This document shows positions 10,676-22,027 of a DNA stretch of 64,000 bases, one piece after another (position 1 is the first letter of the stretch; each line of letters opens with the position of its first letter). A program made the translations under genes and the position numbers. This DNA is from Hemerocallis citrina (Eukaryota; Streptophyta; Magnoliopsida; Asparagales; Asphodelaceae). The stretch covers positions 45,130,458 through 45,194,457 of the forward strand of contig CM030365.1 in the NCBI GenBank assembly GCA_017893485.1, read 5' to 3'. Under the pieces are notes generated by a model. It searched no databases, was not told the origin of the DNA, and saw only the letters and a program-made list of their open reading frames with translations.

Positions 10676-13600
10676 TGTTACACCCCACAAAATTGAAAAT
10701 GACAATTTTGCCCTCGTGTGTTACGCACGTGTATTTTGTACCGTTACTGGTGATATTTGTAACGTACTTCGCTATGTATTTTGATTTCTGACTATTCATG
10801 CATTTCTCGTATTGATTTTGTTCTATTTGAGGCAACTGAAATATAATATTTCAATCTTGGTATTTTACGTGCTTTTTACGTGTTCTCGATGCATGTACAG
10901 ATTACGTATTTTCAACCGCTGCGTGTGCCATTTCTGTGTTTCAATTATTTATTTTATGTATTCAAATCCATTTTTATAAAATGGAAATTCATTTTCCCTT
11001 ATTTTGAATAAAATATTTTTATACGTTTAATGCACGTGCTTTTAATTTACGTGTTCAATATATTATTGAATGTGTAAATTAATAAATATATTTTTCTTAT
11101 GTTGTTTTCGATTATATTTTAATAATTTTCCGTTGATAACGTCGAATTTCATATTTTTGATATTTTACGTGCGACGAACGTGTTTGTTTTGGTGCACGTA
11201 TCCGTTTTCAAAATAAATTTTTGAGTGTGCGTATGTTTATTTTATTTGTGCATGAAACATTATAGATTTTAATTAAATTAATTTTTACGTACATATTATG
11301 TATACAAGTAATTTATGTTTTTCAAAAAAACAATTAATTTGTGAAGGTTGTGCACTAGTGCACGCACGTGCACGTGTTTTACCCATGAAAATATAGGCCG
11401 GGCTGTTTTTGAAGTGGAGGGGAAACAAAATTTTGAATGGTTGAGAGTGGAGTTAGTGGAATAATGGGTTGATTAGTGGGTAGTTTTAATAACTACTTAA
11501 TTAATAAACCTACAACTACCCCCACCCCAACACCCTACTTCCATTCTTTCTTTCTTTGCTCTGTCAACTTCCGAAAGCCCTATTCTCATCAGCAAAACCA
11601 ATCCAGCACTCATGTGCTTTCTCCATTCCATTTCACCATATATATATATATATACTGCCTATACATATACTCTACACATTTTTCCTTCTTTCTTATCCTC
11701 CTCAGCCGAAGCCATCCATCAAGCCTAGCCCACTGTTGCCTACTCCATACACCTATATATTATTCACCATCTCTTAGTATATATGTATATATATAAATCA
11801 CCTAGACATATATATACATATGTTTGGAGATGGGGAGATGCTCTGCTGTCTTCTCTATTTGGCCGAAGATGGAAATTAATGCTCTTGTTGTTGATGCCAA
11901 GATGGGAGTTGGGGAGTTTTTCTTGCACATGGATTCGATCAAACCAAAGCAGGATTTTCTAGGAGCTCTCATTTTAGGAGTTCATTTGAGTACATCAAAA
12001 TTCTTCAATTTTGGGTGGGTGTTTCTTAAATCTTTTCTAATGTAGGAGTAGACTGCATGCTAGATAATATATAATTAAGTTGTTAAATGTTGATTGGTAT
12101 GTTAATTTGTAGGTTTCATTATCTTGATATAATTGTGCAATGATGTGTAGAAATATTATGTGAGTCACATGCTCTTATTAATAAGAAAGAAAATATTCAT
12201 TCGTTGAAACGAAAAGAAAGTCTGCATGTTAAAATAATAGTAGTCCCAAATAATGCAATATGTAAGAAAAATGACTGATGCTAATGTGATGAGAAGTGCG
12301 GGTTTAATCTCACCAATATTTATCTTATGAGAATAGAAATTTTATAAAGAAAATTTTGATGAATGACAACCCTTTTAATTTGAAAAATTGATTATATGTG
12401 TTCTAATACATTTTGGGGAGAAACTTTGTTATATTGTCAAAAGAAAACTTTATAAAATTTCGAATATAATATTATATACTGTAATATCTTGATAGAAATA
12501 TATTCTGGAAAAAGAACTAGATTTTTTGGTGAGTACAAATCAATTGAAGAATTGAGTTTATTAAAGGAAAAATAAATACAGTGCGGTATAAACAAAAATT
12601 ATTTAACCAATCTCGTATCAGTTAGCTACTTTGGCCATACTGGTCTTCGGGTGCGAATTAAGTCTGTTATTGTTGCATTGGCGGAGCTAATGGATCGGGT
12701 TCGAGTCTGGTTATAGACTCTGTTTTTTTTTGAATTTCTTTTTATACAAATCCCCGAAAGCAAATACGTAAATATATTTTAATTCCATCTCATATCAGTT
12801 AGTTGCCTTGTACTATTTGGTTAGCGGGTGCACCTTAGTCTATTACTGTTCACGTGCGGAATTGGGCTCCAGTTGCGGGTTCAAAACCTGGTGTTGGCCT
12901 TTCCTTTCCTTTGGATTTTTTAATTTTTTTGAGGTTTTTCTAGAGATAAAAATTCAGAAAAAATTCTGTTATTTTCAAAATATTATTTCGACTTCATGAA
13001 AATTATTTCTACAATATTTGAGATATTTTGGGAGTATTGATAGGAGATTTTACATTAAATATTGTTAAAGAACTCGATTTTTATTGATTAAATTGTGACT
13101 ATGGTTAATTTAAGAAGAATGAAAGTTGGAATGCAGTTAGAGTTTCTCTTAACGAGATTTTATGATTTTAAATACTTGATTAAGATTATTAGACATGGCA
13201 TACAATGGTATAAGTGATTAAATTGGCAAATGAGGTTGAATTGAATCGTTATGTGTTATGAGATTATAAAGAAATATTCCTTTTGAGAAAGAGATATGAA
13301 TAAAGAAATGCAAAGATTATTTTGAGACTGAATATGAAATATTGTTGATCTCTAGAAAGAGATAGTTGTTGAAATCTAGAGGCTAGGCGAGACCCTAGTG
13401 ACCAGCAATTTTTATTAATGAATTTGAGAGCTAACCAGTGTGGGTTTAGCATCTCTTGAGAAGTAGCCACGTAGGCTGACTGTCTCTTTTATTTTGGTTT
13501 AAGTCCGGTGGGGTAAGCTAGCTCTAGGTTGTGATGATTTTCTTTTAAAACAAACAAAATTGTAAAGACTAGACATAGTGGAGATGTGATGAATGTAAGA

Positions 13601-14462
13601 GAAAAACATGAGTATAAGGGCCGTTGGATTGGCAGTGTGAGAGTGTTCACCGGATGTCCCCATGATGCTTCATAAATAGGGCATGGATACTACTCCAGGA
13701 TACCGTCCCGATGGCGACGCTTGTGGGGTGATCTAGTGACTATGGGTGGTGCCATCGTCTATGGTAGGAGGTGAATTGACCACAGGATGCCAGCATGATG
13801 AGTCATGTGTTAATGCGTGAGATTCTCTTCAGGGTACCTGGACATGGGCTCGTAAGTCATAGAACACCCAGGATACTTACCGTAGTTACTGCAGTAGATT
13901 AGGTCATAGCGAGGGATTGAACCCTACAAGATGAAGAATGCTTAAGGGCTTGCCCTCGGACCTATGTAGAATGGGATGTATAGAATCCGAAAACAAGTGC
14001 GCATTAGTGTCATGTAATATAAATAACTACATTAAGGACTAGGTGCACAACACCCACGACATCAATAGGATAGTCCCTTTGTAGCTTGTTTGTGATCAAA
14101 TTTGTGGTTTGTTAAAGTATTTAAGAATCGTTATACTGTTCGGCATAGCCAGGATGGCCGTGTATAATATTTCGTCGGTTGTAAGCAACTGACGTGCCCA
14201 CAATTTTATATGCAGGACTTGGAGTTTACACGAAGAAATAAAGATGAATTTGTTGCTCATGATTATTTAAATGCTAAATTTGTTACAGTTGTATATTTAT
14301 CATTGTTGTATTTTAATTATTCCGCTGCGTGTTGATGTAAAAGAGTATGATGTAATCATTGTTACATAAAAGTTTTAAATTTATTGTAAAGTTGTACGAA
14401 ATGAAGTCAAAAGATCCTGTGGAACTTCGAATTTTGTCTTATTTGGAATTCGGGGTGTTACA
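10676..14462 (+). repeat. LARD-1 3' LTR (3787 bp)
   Basis: Begins TGTTACACCCC and ends GGGGTGTTACA. It is collinear with the 5' LTR throughout, including the tRNA-like modules and the terminal block with TGACGTGCCCAC. Confidence 0.95.
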
Positions 14463-14467
14463 GAGAA
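14463..14467. repeat. TSD GAGAA, right copy
   Basis: Exact copy of 4280-4284. Removing the LARD joins the two halves of the GypA-1 RT. Confidence 0.95.
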
Positions 14468-15412
14468 CACCCTGTTCATCAGGCTCATGAACACCGTCGG
14501 TGCATTAGTGACTCCAAAGCGCTTTACTAAGAACTCGTAATATCTATATCTCGTGCTAAATGCCATCTTCTGAATATCTCAGTCTTTACTTTCACCTGAT
14601 CATAACCAGAGTGAAGATCCAACTTCGAGAAGACTGAAGCACCTCCCAGCTGATCGAACAGATCGTCGATCCTTGGCAGCGGATATCGGTTCTTCACAGT
14701 GATGTTGTTCAACTCTCGGTAGTCAATGTAGAGCCTGCGACTACCATCCTTCTTATTGACGAACAACACCGGGGCTCCCCAAGGCGAAATACTTGGCCTG
14801 ATGAAACCCCTCTCCAACAACTCCTGGACTTGCACCTTCAGTTCTGCCAACTCAACTGTTGCCATCTGGTACGGGCTTTTGGAGATTAGTGTCGTTCCCG
14901 GCTGAACATCAATGCCGAACTCAACATCTTTGTCTGGCGGCAACTCGGGCAATTCTTTTGGAAAACATCTAGAAAATCCCACACAACCACGAGTTCAACT
15001 TCACCATCAGTGTGCATTGACTCCAGCACACAAGACTTCTGGTCCGACGGTGTTTCACCTACAAGAAATTTGATCTCCTGGTGACCTGGGTGCCTAAATA
15101 TTACCTTCTTCTCTCGGATATCAATAACGGCATGGGTAACTCCCAGCTAATCCATCCCAAGGATAACGTCAAAGCCAGAGTTGGGGATCACAATAGGATT
15201 GGCCTTGATATCCACTCCCCCAATCAACAAAGGGCTCTTCTTGCACACCTTGGAACAGATGATGATGCCTCCACCTGTGGTGATGTTCCAAGCTGCTGGC
15301 AGGACATCGCTAGCCAAACGGTGCCAATCCACGAAGCAGGAAGAAACAAAGGAGTAAGTAGCACCGGAATAAAATAGAACATGGGCAGGAAGAGAGTGGA
15401 CTAAGATGACAC
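14468..15412 (-). pseudogene. GypA-1 protease and RT N-terminal half (broken)
   Basis: Minus strand, following the intron-like stretch at 15413-15514. The protease shows VLFYSGATYSF, where Tyr replaces the catalytic Asp of DSGA, then GFDVILGMD followed by a TAG where Trp is expected. A single-base shift near 14985 precedes the [68 protein letters not shown] and [11 protein letters not shown]. It stops at the LARD insertion and resumes at 4284. The mutated active site, stop and frameshifts show it is dead. Order and motifs match GypA-2 at 47838-48922. Confidence 0.9.
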
Positions 15413-15514
15413 CTATGAATGAAGGTGTGTGCAGGACATAAGCACAAATAATTGTACAAGAAGAAATTAAATATTGCAGGAATTGAATGCAATAATATAA
15501 TTTTTTTGATATAC
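15413..15514 (-). other. intron-like insertion between Gag and protease (GypA-1)
   Basis: On the minus strand the junction reads GCAG|GTATATC ... CATTCATAG|GTGTCATC. The 102 nt separate ...VVAG from VILVHS, residues that are adjacent in related gypsy proteins. It is a multiple of three and stop-free, so the frame is open with or without it. The same position in GypA-2 holds an unrelated-looking 153-nt insert with the same GTATATC donor. Confidence 0.65.
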
Positions 15515-16728
15515 CTGCAACCACACCAACAGCCGTCTCAGCTTCTGCTAAAGTCAGGTTATAGGCTTGACCACGGCCTCCAATCTGACCTCCCCTCGGA
15601 GCCATCCTCCTCTGGTCAAAAGCTTGCCTGTGCGGTGGAAAAGGTGATCTGCTCTGGCCTCGAGCTAGTGCTCCTTGCTGAGCTGGACCTCCAGTCGATG
15701 CGAGGAGCCTGTTCTTTGGGTAGTCTCGGACCACATGGTCATTTCCTCCACATGCAAGGCACAGACGATTTGATAGTCTGCAATCCTTCTACAGATGCCC
15801 AACCTTGTGGCAGAAGCTGCAAGTCTAAAATGCCCTTGCAGCAGCAGGTGAATACGGCAAAGCCCTCACCGAAAGGGTCGGCACTAGATTCCAAAGAGGT
15901 CCTCCAGTCGGCCGGACGGCAGTAGGGTACTAAACGACACGATGAGTGACACTCCTCCATATATGGGTATGTTTCAGGATTCGGGTTGCATCGAGAACAT
16001 CGACATAGGTGCGGTGTTGGTGGGCAGTCAGCCGGTCTTGAATCTCGAAACTTAGACCCATCAAGAACCTGTGGGCCCTGTCTTCCTCATTAGCCACCAA
16101 GGCAGTTGCAAAATGGCTGAGCCGGGTGAATTCGGCATCATATTCGATTCCCCTGTTTCAGAATAATGTTCAAATTAATATCATATTTATGAAATAAGCA
16201 TCAATAAGAGACATTAAGTAACATCATCCGACCAGCCTGAGTTAACGAGACGAACTGCCATTCCATTTCAAACTTGGTGACACTGGAGAAGAACTTCATC
16301 ATGAAGCTCTTTGTAAAAGTGGCCGAAGTGATGGGTCGCTCAAGCCTCTCGGTCTCTGCCCCCAACCAGATGTGGGAAAGATCGATAAGCTTGTTGCTTA
16401 CCACATCTACCCGATCCACATCGGAGATCCGTGATGCCAGTAATAGCTGCTCTGTCCGAATCAGCCAATGCTCGGCTTCCAACGGGGTCTCAGTACTGGA
16501 TAACTTATCCCGGTGTAGTCTCATGAAATCTACCACTATCCCGGGCCTGGGGGGCAGTAGCCCTGGTGCGGGCCCAACAACGGTTCAGTTAGCCACCTCC
16601 AAGGTAGCCCTCATCAATTCATTGTGCTCTTGTGGTAAGGCCATTATCTGTTGCATCGTCTGAAGAATAGCAGTATTGTCTGGATGTTCATCCCTGGGTC
16701 GAGAAGTGGAAGAGCCTCTACGAGTCAT
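15515..16728 (-). pseudogene. GypA-1 gag (broken)
   Basis: The ATG on the minus strand is at 16728, 120 nt inside the primer site. The first part is a poorly conserved N-terminus with an in-frame TGA near 16584, then the gag core FMRLHRDKLSSTETPLEAEH and ...RVDVVSNKLIDLSHIW. An intron-like gap lies at 16153-16236. After it come EYDAEFTRLSHF and two zinc-knuckle remnants: CSFCHKVGHL with a stop, and CLACGGNDHVVRDY in which the last Cys is Tyr. A proline/arginine-rich linker leads into the protease. Several stops and shifts make it a pseudogene. Structural capsid/nucleocapsid protein of the family. Confidence 0.85.
16153..16236 (-). other. intron-like gap in GypA-1 gag
   Basis: Minus strand: exon ...VSLTQ, then CAG|GCTGGT ... 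CTGAAACAG|GGGAATC, then the gag continues. The acceptor is good; the donor is GC or decayed. The position equals that of the GT...AG gap 46975-47050 in GypA-2. Confidence 0.5.
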
Positions 16729-16848
16729 AGTCTGCAACTTTTTCAAATCGGCGAGTATCTAGATTATAAGTTGGTTACTACATGTTCATGTGATAACATA
16801 GTGTACATATTTTTTAGTTAAACCTTGCCAACCCAACCTGATTAGGGT

Positions 16849-16861
16849 GGCTCTGATACCA
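16849..16861 (-). other. primer-binding site of GypA-1 (Met type)
   Basis: TGGTATCAGAGCC on the minus strand, nine bases inside the LTR end. It fixes the orientation of GypA-1. Confidence 0.9.
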
Positions 16862-16870
16862 CCAAAAACC

Positions 16871-17743
16871 TGTCACGCCCTGCTTTCCAAAATACGGGAA
16901 TACAAGCGTGAAACAAATGCCCAGCGCAGTCGCGATGGTGGAGCACAGTCGCGGTGGTGGCGAGAAGTGCTGGCGATTGGAGTCGATTGATGAGGAGGAG
17001 GCGACAATGGAAGCCAATGGGCGGTGCACAAGGGCATCGAGGTTGCAAGGTGGAGATGGCACGGTCGGGAGGAAGGGACGAGGTTTGGAGGCGAAGCAAG
17101 GAGGTGGCCTGGGCGATGAGGGACTACGAGTGTTTTGGTCTTGTTGGGTTTCGGGATTATCAAAGGAATAAGAAGGAGTGAGGACAGAGAGAGCTATAGA
17201 TGAGGGGGGTGATTAATAGGTTAATGGAGAGATTAGGGGGGTTAGTTAGAATTTAGTGAAAATGAGGGTAGTGGTTAGGCAGTAAATTAGGGGATTATGG
17301 AGATATTGAGAGAGGTGAACGTGGAGGAGGTTGGAGATACTGGGCAATTAGGAGATAACAGGAGGATTAGGGGAATTGGGTTAGCGGGTTTGGGTTAGGG
17401 TTAACGGGTTTGGGTTTGGGTATAGGTTAACGGGTTTGAGTTTGGGTTAGGATCCAATAAGAACTGGGCTTGGGTTGAAACATAATTAAATAAGAATGAG
17501 ATGTTGGGTTGGGCTCAAATTCAAATCACTTTGTTGGTAAATAAAAATAGCCAAGACACAAATAAAATGAAATATAGTGCACAAGAATATCAGGGTTCAA
17601 CAAATGAAAAATAAAATTAATTGAAAGAATACAATTGGGATGCAGAACACAAAAAAATTATAATTAGCTAACTCAGAATGCAGGAATTGGGAAAAAAAAA
17701 GAATTGCAAAAAGTAGTTTGAAAAATCGAAAACAGGGGTTACA
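16871..17743 (-). repeat. GypA-1 5' LTR, short form (873 bp)
   Basis: On the minus strand it starts TGTAACCCC (17743) and ends GGGCGTGACA (16871). Other GypA LTRs are 3.4-4.1 kb. Here only U3, leader and the last 50 or so bases remain. The leader jumps near 16927 to the LTR terminus at GCCCAGCG, so the intron-like middle and the mini-exon are missing. Open frames inside are leader noise. Confidence 0.8.
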
Positions 17744-17789
17744 GCTCATGTTACAATGTGTAATGTCTTCATGTGTCAAGTGTGCAAGT
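17744..17789. other. 46-bp spacer between GypA-1 and the Athila-like element
   Basis: Short unassigned sequence. Its last five bases, CAAGT, would be the left target duplication of the Athila-like element. Confidence 0.5.
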
Positions 17790-19297
17790 TGATGAGTATA
17801 ATTTTTATTACTCTTTATGCATTAAAAATGCGAGTTCTCGTTTATTTGTTTAAAAATTATCTTCCTTAACCTTATTTTTATTTATTTGTTTGATTTTAAA
17901 GGAATGAGATCGATAAGTGCAAAATGTGGACGTTTTTTTTTGTGAAATCAATGAAGAGTACAAGGATGAAGATTTCAATATTTTAAATTGATTCTATGCG
18001 AAGATATCTTAAAAAATTGAGCACTCAAATGTGTGTTTTTACAAATTGGCCCATCGAAGAACCAATAAAAAATAGGATGGTCAATTAGGGGGTCAAATAA
18101 AATTGTGTAATAATAAAAATTTAAATAAAGCAACAAACACCTAATTTATTAATCTTAACCTTTAGGATTTAAATTAATTAATTATTTAAATATATACTTA
18201 TCATATTAGTTATTTAAATAATGATATACTTAATCCTAATTAACTAACCTAACCATAATCCTATAAAAAGGGTGGCTGCATATTGATTTTGGGCAGCTCT
18301 GGTAGCGGCTGGAAGCACAGAAATCAAGTGCAGCATGGGAAACGAGGAAGGAGACAAGGAGAGAGAAGGAGGTGGCTAGCGGGTAGCATGAGTGGAGAGA
18401 GAAACGGGAGAGAAACAGGGAAAGAAAAGAAGGAGAAGAAGGCGGCACGCAACCGAGGCTTTCATTGTTTTTATATAGAAAATCAGAGCTTCCACTTTCG
18501 GCAAAACGAGTTCTTGCTTCTTTCTTGTATTTTATTATTATGCAATCAAAAAATATGTTTACTAGTTGCAATTTTATCATGAACTAAATTTATTTTTCTA
18601 GAGCTTCAATATAGCCTAGTTTTGAGAACACAATTCTAATTTCATGTTATTTTATTTTTCTATTTTCCATGGTTGTGTGTTTAATTTGTTCTTAATGCTT
18701 ACAATTGTATGACCAACTATTTTTTGATTTATTGAATCATGGAGAGACCGAGAGGTAATTTGTGATTTAGAATTATAGAATTAAACACCATTGATTTATT
18801 GAGTCATCGGAAAACCGAGAGGTAACTTATGATTTACTGCGATTAATGTGACTATAAAGAAATCCACAGAAATTAATGAGTCTTCAATTAATTAATTATG
18901 CATAGAGGTATGACAAACTGTTAGTTGGGGATATTTTTTGTGTTGTTCGAGAGAAAACATTGAATAATTAGGGGATTAGGGGATTTTGAAAAGTAGAATT
19001 TCTCGTTACATGAAATTATGAATTGTGTGGGATTAACTAGAAAAAGCCATAGAACTAGTTTTGCTATTAATAAACCCTCAGATTTCAGATTTTGTTCTTT
19101 TTAATTAGTCAAGTTCTTTCCTTTTGTTTAATTTAGTTTAATTGCTATTTTTTTACTCATATTTCGATTTTCCAAATATTAGTTAGTCTAGTGAATTTCG
19201 GTACTCAATAAAATCATTAGTCTTGTGGGTTCGACACTCTTTTTACTTAAACTATAAAACTCGTTGCGATTTTGTACACTTGCAAATATTCTCATCA
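17790..19297 (+). repeat. Athila-like 5' LTR (1508 bp)
   Basis: Begins TGATGAG and ends CTCATCA, an exact inverted pair. Its first part recurs at 24309-24897 and 29019-29195, including the purine-rich GAGAAGGAGAAG-type stretch near 18420-18450. The primer site lies 6 bp beyond its end. Confidence 0.9.
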
Positions 19298-19303
19298 AGT
19301 TTT

Positions 19304-19322
19304 TGGCACCGTTGTCGGGAAC
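19304..19322 (+). other. primer-binding site, tRNA-Asp type
   Basis: TGGCACCGTTGTCGGGAAC, two changes from the usual Athila/Tat site TGGCGCCGTTGCCGGG. Confidence 0.9.
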
Positions 19323-19457
19323 TAATTATTCTTTTAATGATATTGATAATTGCTAGATTGTTACTAATTTGGATTTTTCTTATTATTTGTTATTTGTTAT
19401 TTTTTTTTATTAATTTTTATTTAATAGCTATATTTTAGGACATGGAAGTGTATCACC

Positions 19458-20754
19458 ATGGTGAACGAAGTTAACAGAGAAGAAAATAAGACTTTCAGGG
19501 ATTATGATACAAGCATAAAGAGACTGGTTATACAAGCTTATAATTTTGAGATTAAATCGGCGATTATTGAAATGATTCAACAGACTGTTCAGTTTGGGGG
19601 ACTACCGCACGAGGATCCTAATGTCCACATTGCAAACTTTCAAGCACAATGAAGTATCAGATGATGCAATTTGATAGAGACTCTTTTCTTTTTCACTAAG
19701 AAATAAGGTGAAGGTTTGGCTAAATTTTCTACCACCTGGTGGTATTACTACTTGGGAGGGACTTGCACAAAAGTTCTAGCTAATATTTTCCGCTGACAAA
19801 GACAACGAAGCTAAGGAATGACATTACCACATTCACTCAATTTGAGACTGAGTCTTTGTATGATGCATGGGCGATGTATAAAAAGTTATTGAGAAAGTGT
19901 CCTCATCATTAACTTCCAAAATGGCTACAAGTGCAAATTATCTATAATGGTTTGGAAGATACAAATTGGTCTATGGTAAATGCAGCATCTGGAGGTGCAC
20001 TAATGAGCAAAACACATGAAGCAGCCTATGAACTTTTAGCGGAGATGGCATCCAACAATTACCATTGGTCTTTAGAAAGAGCAATGCCTAGAAAAGCAGC
20101 TGGAGTTTTTGAGCTTTATCCTATTACCACATTGACTGCACAAATTGATGTTTTATCTAATCAACTAGGTAATATGAATATTAATGTTATTCAAACTAAT
20201 ATTACTTGTCATCATTGTGTAGGAAATCACTCAATTACGGATTGCCAAGTGGGAAATACATTTGCTCAAGCACATTCCTATCAAGCAAATTACGTGTCCA
20301 ATTTCCAATATTAGAACAATCTTTATTCGAACAGGTATAATCCAGGTTGGAGAAATCACCTAAATTTTTCTTGGAATAACAATCAAAGAGTAATTAAACC
20401 ACCTCAAAATTTTTCACAGCAAGAAAAGAAGCCGACACATGAAGAGATGTTCTTGCAATACATGTAGAAGACAGATTTTGTGATACAAAATAATACAGCT
20501 TCAATTCACAAACTCGAGGCTCAGATTTGTCAAATTCAAATATTCTTACAGAGAGGACAACAAGAACCTTAACCAGCAACACCATGACCAATTTCAAAGA
20601 GCATGTCAAAGCAATATCACTAAGAAGTGAGAGAACAATTGAGCAACCATAAGAAGAAATTGCCAAACAAAATGGGGTTGAAAAGTAAGATGATTTAGAG
20701 CTAATTTTGGAGGAACAAACGCAGCAGGTGACCAACCACCATTCTAAGAAGAAT
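19458..20754 (+). pseudogene. Athila-like gag (broken)
   Basis: Starts at ATG 19458 and gives NFEIKSAIIEMIQ and QFGGLPHEDPNVHIANF, hallmarks of this gag class. A stop/shift follows near 19650. The frame at 19931-20314 continues with YNGLEDTNWSMVNAASGG, ALMSKTHEAAYELLAEMASN and a CCHC-like knuckle CHHCVGNHSITDC. The tail (20315-20754) carries several stops, with pieces such as YNPGWRNHLNFSW. The capsid-like protein would package element RNA. It is interrupted by the TRIM at 20760. Multiple lesions; not functional. Confidence 0.88.
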
Positions 20755-20759
20755 AAAGG
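20755..20759. repeat. TSD AAAGG, left copy (TRIM)
   Basis: AAAGG immediately before TGTAACACCCC, repeated at 22023-22027. Confidence 0.93.
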
Positions 20760-20795
20760 TGTAACACCCCATACTTAAGAGAGTAATACATATAT

Positions 20796-20867
<72 letters not shown>

Positions 20868-21265
20868 AAAAGAATTGGGGTGTGTCCTATAGAGGTTTCT
20901 ATAGGGTGGCCCTATGGGATTTAATATATGAAATAAGATTGAGAGAAAGGAATTGTTGGCTGCTGCTGTCACATGGGTGACGTGGCATGGGGCGCAGAGG
21001 AGAGGTGGCAGACGTGTGTGGGTGTTGGCGCGTGGGGCCCAGGGCTAAGCCTGGCTGCGTGCGTCAGCACACGTGAGAAGGAAGTGGCGGTGTGGGAATG
21101 ATTTGTTCCACATCAGAAGAATTTGTAAATTATTAAATAATAAATAATATTTCCTATAATCAAGAGTCACCAAATTGGTTAACCGCCTTTTCAGAGGCAG
21201 ACTGTGGTGGGCAGTTGTACTAATAAATATATTAAATTGTTTGAGTTTGGGGCTGGGGTGTTACA
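20760..21265 (+). repeat. TRIM-1 5' LTR
   Basis: Starts TGTAACACCCC and ends GGGGTGTTACA. It includes the microsatellite at about 20789-20863 and a GC-richer segment with GTGACGTGGCATGGGG. Confidence 0.92.
20789..20863. repeat. (TA)n(TG)n microsatellite
   Basis: Long TA run passing into a TG run inside TRIM LTR1. LTR2 has only a shorter TA run near 21597-21620. Confidence 0.9.
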
Positions 21266-21267
21266 AA

Positions 21268-21280
21268 TGGTATCAGAGCC
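21268..21280 (+). other. TRIM primer-binding site (Met type)
   Basis: TGGTATCAGAGCC, two bases after LTR1. Confidence 0.92.
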
Positions 21281-21568
21281 GACTTTCGACACCGATTGTG
21301 GGTAAGAGTGGGGAAGAATGATGCCTGAGAGGGAGCACAGGTCAGTGCGCTGGTAGTTTGGCAAGGGGCAGTACGCTAGAATTAGCTGAATCAGGGTACT
21401 CCACTCCACATCGGTGAGATGTATGCTTGAGAGGGAGCTGAGGTCAGTACACTAGCCTAGAATTAGCTAAATCAGGGTACTTCTCTCTAAATCGACTAGA
21501 AAGGAGATCCTGCATTAGGTTGCATGCCTTGTACCCAGCGAGAACGCTGAATTCTTAAGGGTGGTGTG

Positions 21569-21594
21569 TGTAAAACCCCGTACTTAAGAGAGTA

Positions 21595-21625
<31 letters not shown>

Positions 21626-22022
21626 TAAAGCATTGGGGGTGTGTCCTATAGAGGTTTTTATAGGGTTGCCCGATGGGATTTAATAGAAGAATAAGATTGT
21701 GAGAAATGAATGGTTGGCTGCTTTGTCACGTAGGTGACGTGGCATGGGGCCTAGAGGAGAGGGGGCAGACGTGTGTTGGTGTTATCATGTGGGGCCAAGG
21801 GGTAGGCCTGGTTGTGTGCGTCAGCACACGCGAGAAGGAAGTGGCAGTGTGGGATTGATTTGTCCCACATCGGGAGAATTTATAAATAATTAAATAATAA
21901 ATAATATTGTCTATGATCAAGAGTCACCAAATTGGTTAACCACCTTTTGAGAAGTGGTCTATGGTGGGCAGTTGTACTAATAAATATATTAAATTGTCTG
22001 AGTTTGGGGTTGGGGCGTTACA
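21569..22022 (+). repeat. TRIM-1 3' LTR
   Basis: Starts TGTAAAACCCC and ends GGGGCGTTACA. Collinear with LTR1. Confidence 0.92.
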
Positions 22023-22027
22023 AAAGG
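22023..22027. repeat. TSD AAAGG, right copy (TRIM)
   Basis: Matches 20755-20759. The interrupted Athila sequence resumes here. Confidence 0.93.

Larger units (their letters stand above)
4285..14462 (+). mobile_element. LARD-1: non-autonomous large LTR element (LARD-like), complete
   Basis: A 10.18-kb element with two direct LTRs (4285-8081 and 10676-14462), perfect 11-bp inverted ends (TGTAACACCCC / GGGGTGTTACA in LTR1), a Met-type primer site, a purine-rich tract before LTR2 and a 5-bp TSD. The 2.6-kb internal region is T-rich and has no gag, protease, RT or integrase. The only coding-like trace is a degenerate 9-residue repeat near 9280-9460. This matches the LARD class: very long LTRs and a non-coding interior, mobilised in trans. 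LTR modules and polypurine context resemble those of Tek-B, so a Tek-B-like chromovirus is the likely helper (inference). It sits inside the RT of GypA-1 and is therefore younger. Confidence 0.92.
20760..22022 (+). mobile_element. TRIM-1: miniature LTR retrotransposon (1263 bp)
   Basis: Two short LTRs (20760-21265, 506 bp; 21569-22022, 454 bp) flank 303 bp containing a Met-type primer site and a purine-rich end, with TSD AAAGG. There is no coding capacity. The LTR size difference comes mainly from a (TA)n(TG)n tract in the first LTR. The interior holds an imperfect duplication of about 105 bp marked by GAGAGGGAGC near 21327 and 21430. It inserted into Athila gag-pro in the same orientation. 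Confidence 0.93.
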
